Assembly: GCF_001297125.1 (NCBI RefSeq)
Contig: NZ_LHPC01000017.1
Coordinates: 344,476 to 408,475, forward strand
DNA from: Pseudomonas sp. RIT-PI-q
GTDB lineage: Bacteria; Pseudomonadota; Gammaproteobacteria; Pseudomonadales; Pseudomonadaceae
Direction: 5' to 3'
DNA: 64,000 bases
This document shows positions 50,858 through 58,450 of this stretch, one piece after another. Position numbers and translations under genes: made by a program. How positions within the stretch are numbered: the first letter of the stretch is position 1; each line of letters opens with the position of its first letter. Under the pieces are notes generated by a model, which did no database searches, was not told where the DNA came from, and worked only from the letters and a program-made list of their open reading frames with translations.

Positions 50858-52087
50858 ATGGCGGCTCGATTCGAATGGCGCACTTCCCTGTGCGCCGCTG
50901 ACTTCCCGGCAGCGGCTTATGAAGCGCTGCGTCTGCGTGTGACGGACCACACGCCGTTCAATACGCTGGCCTGGATGGCCGCGTCGGAACAGGCTCTGGC
51001 GGCCGGGCAAAACCTCCACGTTTTGCTCGGCTGGCAGGGCAACGACCTGGCCTTGTGCGTGCCGCTGGTGGCTTCAGTGGAACGCTTTGGCGGGCTGCCG
51101 TTCCGGGTGCTGCATCACTTGGGTTACCCCCTCGCCGATCGCCTCGCGTTACTCACTTGCCTGGACGCCGAGAACGTGCGCAAGGCGCTGATCGAGATCC
51201 GCCATCGCCTGCCCCATGCCTTGCTGCAACTCAACGAGTTGTCTGAACCCACGGGCAAGGAAAATGCCCTGACGCAATGGCTGGCCCAAAGCTCGACCGG
51301 TGAACGACGCCTCAGTTGTCGGGTGCCGGTGCACCTGATCAGCGAGGCCGACCGCCAGGAAGTCTCTGGCGATCCACGCTATAAACTGCGCCGCGCCCGC
51401 AAACGCATCGCGGCCTGCGGTGCCGAAGTCCGGCGCATCACGCCCGACGCATCGACCATGGGGCCGTTATTGCAGGCCATCAGCGAAGTCGAAGCAGTGA
51501 GTTGGAAAGGCGATGAAGGCGTCGGAATTTTTGCCGATGAGCGCCACCGAACATGGATGGATCAAGCGTTCACCGCCCTCGCCGCCCAAGGGTTGGTGCG
51601 CGTGGTGGTGCTGGAACTGGACGGACGTTGTATCAGCTATCGCCTCGGGTTGCTGGAACAGGGCCGGCTGTACGATTACAACCTGGCGTTCCTGCCGCAA
51701 TACGCCGATCTGGGCAGCGGCCGGGTACTGCTCGAAGAGTGGATTCGCTGGGGCCTGGACGATCACTGGCGCTGGATCGACGCGTCACGCGTGAGCCTGG
51801 AGAATTCCAGCCATCAACTGCATGAACGGATGACCGGACAACTGGAACACTGGCGCTGGAGTTTCTATTCCTGGCGGCCCAGTGGTCTTGCCCTGGGGTT
51901 GGCTTTGCGTCTTTGGCAGCGGCTCAACCCGGCGCTGCAAAAAGGGCGCGCCCGGCGCGCGGCACCAGCCGTTACGCCAACGCCGGTTGCCGCTGCTGTT
52001 CCAGCTCCTGCTGCAAAGAAAGTGGCTATGCCCAGCGAAAAAATCATGGAGGGAGAACATGCCTCAACACGTCATAGTCAACGCTGA
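50858..52087 (+). CDS. FemAB/CelD-type GNAT acyltransferase
   Basis: A 409-residue protein with the double-GNAT layout of the CelD/BcsL (PF13480-like) family. The N-terminal domain reads FNTLAWMAASEQALAAGQNL and LCVPLVASVERFGGLP; the central domain reads KLRRARKRIAACGAEVRRIT, EAVSWKGDEGVGIF, and ISYRLGLLEQGRLYDYNLAF with the YxLGxxxxGxxYDYxxxFxP signature. The last 60 residues form an Ala/Pro/Lys-rich tail. Members occur in many exopolysaccharide loci and are suspected of acylating sugars. It follows GNAT copy 1 by four bases and overlaps the YdjC gene by 29 bases. Confidence 0.82.
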   Translation: MAARFEWRTSLCAADFPAAAYEALRLRVTDHTPFNTLAWMAASEQALAAGQNLHVLLGWQGNDLALCVPLVASVERFGGLPFRVLHHLGYPLADRLALLTCLDAENVRKALIEIRHRLPHALLQLNELSEPTGKENALTQWLAQSSTGERRLSCRVPVHLISEADRQEVSGDPRYKLRRARKRIAACGAEVRRITPDASTMGPLLQAISEVEAVSWKGDEGVGIFADERHRTWMDQAFTALAAQGLVRVVVLELDGRCISYRLGLLEQGRLYDYNLAFLPQYADLGSGRVLLEEWIRWGLDDHWRWIDASRVSLENSSHQLHERMTGQLEHWRWSFYSWRPSGLALGLALRLWQRLNPALQKGRARRAAPAVTPTPVAAAVPAPAAKKVAMPSEKIMEGEHASTRHSQR

Positions 52088-52850
52088 CGACTTCGGTCTC
52101 AGTGCCTGTGAAAACGCGGTGATCCTGGGGGCTTTCCAGGCCGGGATCATCAGCTCCGCAACCGCCATGGCCAATATGCCGGCCTTCGAAGCGGCGTGCG
52201 TCCTGGCCCGGCATCCGTTGCTTGAGGGGCGGATCGGGCTGCACTTCAACCTCACTTACGGGCGGCCATTGAGTCAGTCGATTCTGGGCCGGCCGACCTT
52301 CTGCGACAGCGCCGGCGTTTTCGACCTCAACCTGTCCCGTCATCGCCTCTGGCTCAACCGCCGGGATCGCGACGCCGTGCTGGAAGAACTCGAAGCGCAA
52401 TGGCAACACTGTCTGGACAATGGCCTGCGTCCCAGCCATGTGGATTCTCATCAGCACGTACACAACATCTGGCCTATTGGCGAGATCGTCGCGCGCTTTG
52501 CCGCCCTCCAAGGTGTGGCGGTGCGGCTGGCGCGCAATCTTGGGCAAAACCTGAGCCTGCCCAAGCGCGTGTTCAAGGAACTGCTCAATCGCCGTTTACG
52601 CAGCCTTGCCGGCGTCACCGCCGACTATGTCTGCACGCCATTGGACTTGCGCGATACCGATGTGCCGACTGACGGTGTGCTGGAAATCGTCGCCCATCCG
52701 ACCCAGCTCGGCGCCGATTTCGGCGACGCCTACTTGCCTCCCAGCGAGTCGCTAAGCCACGTGCTAGAGCGGCGTCTTCAAGGTGTGCCACGTATTTCCT
52801 ACGCGTCTGTCAGCGAGTTTGTGCAGACCGGGGCAGCGGCACTTGAATGA
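52059..52850 (+). CDS. YdjC/ChbG/HpnK family carbohydrate deacetylase
   Basis: A 263-residue protein. Motifs are VIVNADDFGLSACENAVILG at the N-terminus (metal-binding Asp pair), RIGLHFNLTYGRPLS near residue 65, and PSHVDSHQHVHNIWPI near 127 with the HxH metal ligands; EIVAHPTQLG follows near 220. Members deacetylate N-acetyl amino sugars (ChbG, HpnK). This is the second deacetylase of the locus, distinct in fold from the CE4 enzyme at 45.9 kb. GGAGGGAG lies directly before the ATG, which sits inside the end of the upstream gene in another frame. Confidence 0.9.
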   Translation: MPQHVIVNADDFGLSACENAVILGAFQAGIISSATAMANMPAFEAACVLARHPLLEGRIGLHFNLTYGRPLSQSILGRPTFCDSAGVFDLNLSRHRLWLNRRDRDAVLEELEAQWQHCLDNGLRPSHVDSHQHVHNIWPIGEIVARFAALQGVAVRLARNLGQNLSLPKRVFKELLNRRLRSLAGVTADYVCTPLDLRDTDVPTDGVLEIVAHPTQLGADFGDAYLPPSESLSHVLERRLQGVPRISYASVSEFVQTGAAALE

Positions 52851-52885
52851 GTTACACAAGTTGCAACACATTCAAAGCTGGCGTT

Positions 52886-52916
52886 TTGACATGAATTTGA
52901 AACCTTGATCTATACC
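52886..52916 (+). promoter_or_regulatory. Possible sigma-70-type promoter before GNAT copy 2
   Basis: TTGACA at 52886-52891 and TATACC at 52911-52916 are separated by 19 bases, longer than ideal. The 114-base gap here is the only break of that size in the run after ugd, and it is AT-richer, so separate expression of the second GNAT copy is plausible. Confidence 0.3.
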
Positions 52917-52964
52917 CATCAGAAGCGTCATCAACCACACCCTGGCCCCGGCTAAGGAGAGCAT

Positions 52965-53657
52965 ATGAGCGTCATCGACAAGCTTCGCGAACGAATCAAA
53001 CAAAAAGGCCTGAGCCGCACGTTCAACACGCTATGGAAGCGCTATGTGTTCTTTCACTGGGAACTGTTATGGATGGAGCGCGACCTGGTCAGCCCGGTCC
53101 CGCCGCACAAACTGCGTCCCTATTCAGGCTTGCGCCAGGTGACCATCACCCCGGAAAACGCCACGGCGTTTGGCAAACATTTTGGTGATCGCGTCGAGAC
53201 CATGGCCGAACTGGCGGCCGAAGGTCATACCGGGCACATGTACCTGGATGCTGACGGACATGCTGTCGGATTCATCTGGGGCAGTACGCGGGACTATCAC
53301 GACCGTCACTATTACGGCTGCTGGTTCCCGGTCAAGCCAGGTGAGTTCTTCGAGTTCGGTGGTGAAATGACCCGCGCCTATTTCGGCACCAGCCTGTCGG
53401 TGGATGTGCAAGTGGCCCTTTGGGAAGCGATGCAGGCCCAAGGCTGCAACAAGGTGGTGGACGTCTGTGAAACCCATAACATCCCGGCCCTGAAACTGCA
53501 CATCCGCATGGGTTATCACGAACAGGGCCGCGTCACCCATGTCTATGGCCTGTTTGGTCGCTGGCGCTTCTACCGCGAAACCCGCTACGAAGGCTCGCGC
53601 CTGGACCCACTGCGTAAGCCAGGACGGCCAGTGGTGACGGACGCGGCGAGGGCCTGA
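52965..53657 (+). CDS. GNAT-like acyltransferase, copy 2
   Basis: A 230-residue paralogue of the protein at 50164-50853, aligning without gaps over nearly its whole length and roughly three-quarters identical by eye. The identical core includes DYHDRHYYGCWFPVK, GEFFEFGGE and QGCNKVVDVCETHNIPALKL. Differences cluster in the first 40 residues, around GGEMTRAYFGTSLSVDVQ, and at the C-terminus. GGAGA precedes the ATG. Two copies flanking a FemAB-like acyltransferase and a deacetylase suggest related but distinct acceptors. It is the last gene of the exopolysaccharide locus. Confidence 0.75.
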   Translation: MSVIDKLRERIKQKGLSRTFNTLWKRYVFFHWELLWMERDLVSPVPPHKLRPYSGLRQVTITPENATAFGKHFGDRVETMAELAAEGHTGHMYLDADGHAVGFIWGSTRDYHDRHYYGCWFPVKPGEFFEFGGEMTRAYFGTSLSVDVQVALWEAMQAQGCNKVVDVCETHNIPALKLHIRMGYHEQGRVTHVYGLFGRWRFYRETRYEGSRLDPLRKPGRPVVTDAARA

Positions 53658-53681
53658 CGCCTGACAGGGTGACCGAGTCGC

Positions 53682-53955
53682 CGCCATCGCGGGCAAGCCC
53701 GGCTCCCACAGGTATTGTGTTGTGCCGCCTATTGTGGACACACCATCAATCCCTGTGGGAGCCGGGCTTGCCCGCGATGGCGGCGGCACATTTTTGTGTT
53801 GTGCCGCCTAGGTGGACACACCATCAATCCCTGTGGGAGCCGGGCTTGCCCGCGATGGCGGCGGCACATTGTTGTGTTGTGCCACCTAGGTGGACGCACC
53901 ATCAATCCCTGTGGGAGCCGGGCTTGCCCGCGATGGCGGCGGCACATTCGACGTT
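53682..53955. repeat. Tandem 78-bp units carrying REP cores
   Basis: An inverted arm CGCCATCGCGGGCAAGCCCG starts near 53682. Three direct units follow, beginning at 53751, 53829 and 53907 (period exactly 78). Each holds CCCTGTGGGAGCCGGGCTTG and a linker with TTGTGTTGTGCC[G/A]CCTA; the last is partial. The REP core here has an extra G (GCCGGGC) compared with the REPs elsewhere in the window. Confidence 0.92.
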
Positions 53956-53971
53956 GAGGTGACTGAAAGAA

Positions 53972-54072
53972 TGCCATCGCGAGCAGGCTCGTTCCCACAG
54001 TGGGTCTTCGTCGTACACAAAATCTGCGCTCGACGACGATCAAATGTGGGAGTGAGCCTGCTCGCGATGCAG
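53972..54072. repeat. Degenerate inverted REP pair
   Basis: ATCGCGAGCAGGCTCGTTCC at about 53974 and the inverted ATGTGGGAGTGAGCCTGCTC near 54044 form a diverged pair next to the 78-bp array, at the 3' end of the methyltransferase gene. Confidence 0.7.
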
Positions 54073-54083
54073 GCGGCGCGGTT

Positions 54084-54890
54084 TCAAGCCTTCACCGCCA
54101 CCCAGGTAAAGCACAACGGCAACTGCGCCTTCTGCTCTTGATACCGATCATAAAGTTCCTCGCGGTTGGAATGCGGGTACTCCTTGAAGTGGCTGATCTG
54201 CAGCCCCGCGTCGAGGGCGCCGCTGAAGATTGCGCCCAGGGTGTGGACGAACCAATAGGACGATGCGGACGGCTGTTCGACCTTGCCTTCGTAGACAATC
54301 GGCTCGTTCTGCACAAACGGCTCGCTGCGAAAATACGAGCTGGCCAGACGATAGGGATCGGCGGCCTCAGGGTCGAACATTTCCAGGAACGGGTGGGTTT
54401 CGTACACCACCAGGCTGCCGCCAGGCTTCAATGTTTGGGCGACGTGGCGGAAGAATTCGCCGATGTCCGGCATCCAGTTCAATACGCCTATGGTGATCAG
54501 GGCCACATCGAAGCGCCCCTGAAGTTCATGGGGCAAGTGATGGATATCGGCCTCGATGAACTGCGGCGCATGGGGCGAGCGTGCCGCCAGCTCCCGCGCC
54601 TGATCGAGAAAGGCCTCGGACTGGTCGACGCCCACCACGCTACGGGCACCCAGCGCAAACAGCGAAAGGCTTTCGCGACCGTTGTTGCAGCCCAGTTGCA
54701 CCACGTCCTTGCCATCGACACCGACCTGCTCCAGCAAACCCGTGAGGGTGTCATCCAGGCAGGAAAAATCCGCCTGCACCACGCCGTTCAAATGGGCTTG
54801 CCATTCAGGGCTGTCTTTGTGGTGTCGCGCGGAGTCGTTCCAGGCATCGCGGTTGCTGGCGATGGCTTTTTCTTTTGTCGGCATGTCCAT
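54084..54890 (-). CDS. Class I SAM-dependent methyltransferase
   Basis: A 268-residue protein. Motif I is DVVQLGCNNGRESLSLF near residue 66 (VxxxGCxxG), followed by VVGVDQSEAFLDQARELA (acidic ribose-binding Asp), FIEADIHHLP, and VALITIGVLNWMPDIGEFFR with LKPGGSLVVYETHP. The fold is clear, but the substrate is not; the family is close to UbiE/small-molecule methyltransferases. ATG 54890 is preferred since GGAG lies six bases upstream. It is divergent from the small secreted protein gene and not linked to the exopolysaccharide operon. Confidence 0.85.
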   Translation of the reverse strand: MDMPTKEKAIASNRDAWNDSARHHKDSPEWQAHLNGVVQADFSCLDDTLTGLLEQVGVDGKDVVQLGCNNGRESLSLFALGARSVVGVDQSEAFLDQARELAARSPHAPQFIEADIHHLPHELQGRFDVALITIGVLNWMPDIGEFFRHVAQTLKPGGSLVVYETHPFLEMFDPEAADPYRLASSYFRSEPFVQNEPIVYEGKVEQPSASSYWFVHTLGAIFSGALDAGLQISHFKEYPHSNREELYDRYQEQKAQLPLCFTWVAVKA

Positions 54891-55066
54891 TGCGCACTCC
54901 AGATCTCGGGTCTTGATTGACGGGCACGAGTCTAGATCAGGTGTTGAAAAACCCACATCCGGGATTTGTTGCGATCTTGTAATCCGGGCATGCCGACGCT
55001 TACCCCGGCAAGCGCTATAGTTAATGGCCTTGGGGAAGTGCGAAAAACCAGTGCGCAGGTGCTGCC

Positions 55067-55450
55067 ATGAAAAAAACCGATCTGATGCTGTTGTTCACCC
55101 TCTGCCTGACCGCCACCACCGGGTTACAGGCAGCCGATGAACTGACACCCACTACCGAATACAGCAGTGAGTTCAACTACTACGGGGCCGACCAACCGTT
55201 CGCCCACCCCGTTCCGCCCACCATGAGCACCGTGCCGCCAGGGTCGTACATCCCGACAGCGCCTGGGGATTTCATCCCGATTGCGACCCAACATGACTTC
55301 TCCGACTCACGATTGCCGACGGTGGCGGACGCCACGGTTCGGGTGTTCGTCCGTTCCTACGATTCGGAGCGCGGCGTCTACGTCAACGAAGAAGTGCTCG
55401 ACCCCACGTGCCTGCTCGAGTGCCTCAGCCGTCCGGGGCCATCGTTGTAA
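55067..55450 (+). CDS. Small secreted protein of unknown function
   Basis: A 127-residue exported protein with signal peptide MKKTDLMLLFTLCLTATTGL ending QAADE. The mature part is Pro-, Tyr- and Thr-rich (PFAHPVPPTMSTVPPGSYIP) and ends with two cysteines in DPTCLLECLSRPGPSL, which could form a disulfide. No membrane helix follows the signal. An AGG about nine bases before the ATG is the likely ribosome-binding site. It ends six bases before the 3' end of the convergent response regulator. No family is recognised; proximity to the multicopper oxidase locus may be coincidental. Confidence 0.65.
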   Translation: MKKTDLMLLFTLCLTATTGLQAADELTPTTEYSSEFNYYGADQPFAHPVPPTMSTVPPGSYIPTAPGDFIPIATQHDFSDSRLPTVADATVRVFVRSYDSERGVYVNEEVLDPTCLLECLSRPGPSL

Positions 55451-55456
55451 CACGGC

Positions 55457-56887
55457 TTACCACTGGCGTTTGTCCGGGCGTGCGAGGCCGAGTTTTTCGA
55501 TCCGGTAACGCAACATGTCGCGGCTCAGGCCCAGCAGCCGCGCGGACTTGGTGACGTTCCAGTCGGTCTTGTCGAGCATCTTGCGCACCATGTCGCGCTC
55601 CACTTCCGGCAGGTTCATCGACTCGGTGCCGTTGTAGAGCGGACGTGGCTCAGCGTGTTGCGGCTCTTGTTGAAACACCAGCGGTTCGTCGACCAGGCTC
55701 ATGCAGACGTTCAACTGATGGGCGGCAATGGTGTCGGTCTGGGCCAGTAACACGGTTTGCTCAAGCATATTGCGCAGTTCACGCACATTGCCCGGCCAGC
55801 TGTAGCTGAGCATCAACTCTTCGGCCTGGTCGCTGAAATGCAGGTGCGGCTTGCCATAGCGCTTACCGTGGATCGCCAGGAAGTGCCGGGCCAGCAGCAG
55901 GATGTCTGCGCCACGGGCATACAGGCGCGGGACCTTGATCGAGATGATGCGCAAGCGGAAAAACAGGTCGCGGCGGAATTTGCCCTGCTGGACCATTTGT
56001 TCGAGGTTGCAGTTGGTCGCGCTGATGACCCGCAAATCAACCTTGCGCTCCTTCACCGAGCCGACCCGGCGAATGGTCCGGTCCTCCAGCAGCTTCAGCA
56101 GTTTGGCTTGCAGCAACAGGTCCATTTCACCGACTTCATCGAGAAACAGCGTGCCGCCATCGGCCGCTTCAACCAGCCCGACGCGACGGTCCTTGGCGTC
56201 GGTGAAGGCGCCTTTCTCATGCCCGAACAGCTCCGACTCCACCAGATTCGATGGAATCGAGGCGCAGTTGAATTCAATAAACGGGCCTTTGGCGCGTGGG
56301 CCGTCGAAGTGCAGCGCCCGGGCCACCAGTTCCTTGCCGGTGCCGGTCTCGCCTTCCACCAGCACCGGGGGCAGATCGGTGTTGGCCATCCGCCGCTCGG
56401 CGTCGAGCAACTGACCGATGGTGCTTTTCAGATACTGCATGGGCGCCGATTCACCAATCAATGCCTGTACTCCCGACTTCTGCGCTTCGCGTTCCTGATA
56501 GAACGACAGCGTGCGTTCCATACGGTCCGTGGCCAGGGCTTTGTCCAGCAGCAGCTTGAGCTCCGGCAAGGCCACCGGCTTGGTGACGTAATGGAAAGCG
56601 CCCTCTTTCATCGCCACCACGGCGTCTTCGACGTTGCCGTAACCGGTCATCATGATCACCTTCAGATCCGGCGCGCTGATGCGCAGCTTCTGGATCAGGT
56701 CGTGACCGCTCATGCCCGGCAGCGAGTTGTCGGTCAGCACCACGTCAGGGACGAAAGTGACCAGTTGCTCCAATGCATCTTCGGCCGAGTGGCAGACTGT
56801 CACCTCGAAGTCTTTGCGCTCCAGGTAGGTCTGAATATTCTCGGCCAGGAGTTCATCATCCTCGACCAGCAGTATGCTGTGCTCCAT
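55457..56887 (-). CDS. mnxR: Sigma-54-dependent response regulator (MnxR-like)
   Basis: A 476-residue NtrC-type protein. The receiver domain is at residues 5-120 with phospho-acceptor Asp in VVLTDNSLPGMSG near 53 and the MMTGYG/TKP residues. The AAA+ domain runs from about 145 to 380: Walker A GETGTGKE, Walker B GTLFLDEVGEM, and the sigma-54 contact loop ESELFGHEKGAFTDA, where GAFTGA reads GAFTDA. The Fis-type HTH is at 435-476 (NVTKSARLLGLSRDMLRYRI). It overlaps the upstream kinase gene by 32 bases, so the two form a pair. Its arrangement with two kinases and a multicopper oxidase recalls MnxR of P. putida GB-1; the symbol rests on that resemblance. Confidence 0.8.
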   Translation of the reverse strand: MEHSILLVEDDELLAENIQTYLERKDFEVTVCHSAEDALEQLVTFVPDVVLTDNSLPGMSGHDLIQKLRISAPDLKVIMMTGYGNVEDAVVAMKEGAFHYVTKPVALPELKLLLDKALATDRMERTLSFYQEREAQKSGVQALIGESAPMQYLKSTIGQLLDAERRMANTDLPPVLVEGETGTGKELVARALHFDGPRAKGPFIEFNCASIPSNLVESELFGHEKGAFTDAKDRRVGLVEAADGGTLFLDEVGEMDLLLQAKLLKLLEDRTIRRVGSVKERKVDLRVISATNCNLEQMVQQGKFRRDLFFRLRIISIKVPRLYARGADILLLARHFLAIHGKRYGKPHLHFSDQAEELMLSYSWPGNVRELRNMLEQTVLLAQTDTIAAHQLNVCMSLVDEPLVFQQEPQHAEPRPLYNGTESMNLPEVERDMVRKMLDKTDWNVTKSARLLGLSRDMLRYRIEKLGLARPDKRQW

Positions 56888-58349
56888 ATTCCCCTCCCGT
56901 TGCCACTTTGAAATTGAGACAAACGCGGGTTCCTTCCTGCTCCTGGCTGGTCAGTTCGACCGAGCCTTCGAAACGCTCCATTATTCTTTTGACCAGGGCC
57001 AGGCCTACACCCAACCCGCCTTGTTTGGTGGTGAAAAACGGCTTGAAGGCCATTTGTTGCTGCTGTTTGGTCATGCCCTTGCCGGTGTCGTTCAGGGTCA
57101 TGCGCACGTGCCCCGGCTGCGGCGAGTCAATATCGATACTCAACACGCCGCCCTTGGGCATGGCTTCCAGGGCATTGGCGAACAGGCTATTAAGAATTTG
57201 CGTGAGCAGCACCTGTTGGCTGACGATCGGCGGACAACTCTGCGGCGTGAATCGCACCTCGACGCCGGAGCGTTTGATCAGTGCGTCGAAGGCACTCAGG
57301 GTGTCGTCGAGGGCCATCACCAGGTCCACCGTTTCATAATCGTCATTCATTGGCCGCAGCGACACCAGCAACTCCCGGACCCAGCGCGACATGCGATCAA
57401 CCTGATTAATGATGTCGCCGATGTTCTTCTGTGCACTCTGGCTGGCGATTTCCTGGGCCAGTTCGGCGCTGGAACGAATGTTCGCCAACGGATTGCGCAG
57501 GCTGTGGGCGACCGCCGAAGACATTTCCCCCAGCGCGGCAAACGTCTCGTTGTTGATCAGCTGTTTCTGCTGGCTCTGCAGCAGCATGGCCGCACGCCGC
57601 ACAATCCAGAACAGCGCCAGGTAGATGACCGCCCCACCGAGCACGGTCGCCAGCCAGATCGCCTTGAAGCCACGCTGGATGCGCTCCACCAGATCCACGG
57701 GCTCCTTGTAGATCTCCACCATGGCGATCACTTTGCTTCTGTCGGCGTTGAACATCGGGATGTAGTTCTCGATGAACAGGTATTGAGGCTCACGCAGTAA
57801 TTTCTGTTCAGGGCGCTCCTCGTCGATCTCGTGGTAGCTGGTCGAGACGGCTTCTTTCATTTCGAAGGATTCGTCCAGCTCATCGTCGTCTTCGATGCGA
57901 ACACCAATCAGCTCAGGGTTGGTGGACCAGACCACGGTGCGATCGAGGGCGTAGACCGTGGCCAACAGAATGTCCGGCAGGTGCTCCACGTGATCGAGAA
58001 ATTCAATACGCGAGGCGGCCCGGGATTCCGGATTCACATCGGGATAGGCATTCTCCTGGCGCGGGTCAAGCATTTCGCCCATGGTTCTGGTCGTGGTGAT
58101 CCCGGCATGACGAACCTCAGCATCGCCAATCGCCTGGATGAACTGCGCAGTGAGCATTGAATCGCGCTCGATGCTCTCCTCGACCACGAAACGCGTGGAA
58201 ATGTAGCCCAGCCCCAGCGCCACGCCGGCGATGATCAAAAAGCTGCCCAGGGAAAACCAGCGCAACAAGTTGAACTGCCCGCGCCAGCCCTTGCTTTCTA
58301 CTGCCGGAGGGTCCGGCGCAGGCATTTTTTGTTGTTCAAGTATCTGCAT
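56856..58349 (-). CDS. Sensor histidine kinase (MnxS-like), partner of the response regulator
   Basis: A 497-residue membrane kinase. The first helix is near residues 34-55, a periplasmic sensor region spans about 56-230 (LDPRQENAYPDVNPESRAAS, YLFIENYIPMFNAD), and the second helix is near 237-258. The H-box is GEMSSAVAHSLRNPLANIRS with the phospho-accepting His near 289; N-, G1- and G2-boxes are NALEAMPKGG, DTGKGM and GGLGVGLALVKR. AGGAAGG precedes the ATG. It resembles the kinase encoded at 62470-63918 along its whole length. The sensed signal is unknown; in GB-1 the related pair is required for Mn(II) oxidation. Confidence 0.88.
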   Translation of the reverse strand: MQILEQQKMPAPDPPAVESKGWRGQFNLLRWFSLGSFLIIAGVALGLGYISTRFVVEESIERDSMLTAQFIQAIGDAEVRHAGITTTRTMGEMLDPRQENAYPDVNPESRAASRIEFLDHVEHLPDILLATVYALDRTVVWSTNPELIGVRIEDDDELDESFEMKEAVSTSYHEIDEERPEQKLLREPQYLFIENYIPMFNADRSKVIAMVEIYKEPVDLVERIQRGFKAIWLATVLGGAVIYLALFWIVRRAAMLLQSQQKQLINNETFAALGEMSSAVAHSLRNPLANIRSSAELAQEIASQSAQKNIGDIINQVDRMSRWVRELLVSLRPMNDDYETVDLVMALDDTLSAFDALIKRSGVEVRFTPQSCPPIVSQQVLLTQILNSLFANALEAMPKGGVLSIDIDSPQPGHVRMTLNDTGKGMTKQQQQMAFKPFFTTKQGGLGVGLALVKRIMERFEGSVELTSQEQEGTRVCLNFKVATGGEYGAQHTAGRG

Positions 58350-58450
58350 GGGACCTTCCTGGATGCTTGCATCAAGCCTTTTCAGTCGCGTTTGAGATCA
58401 GTGTAGGTGGCATTGATCGTGACCGACTGGCCAATGATAGTATTTCGCCG

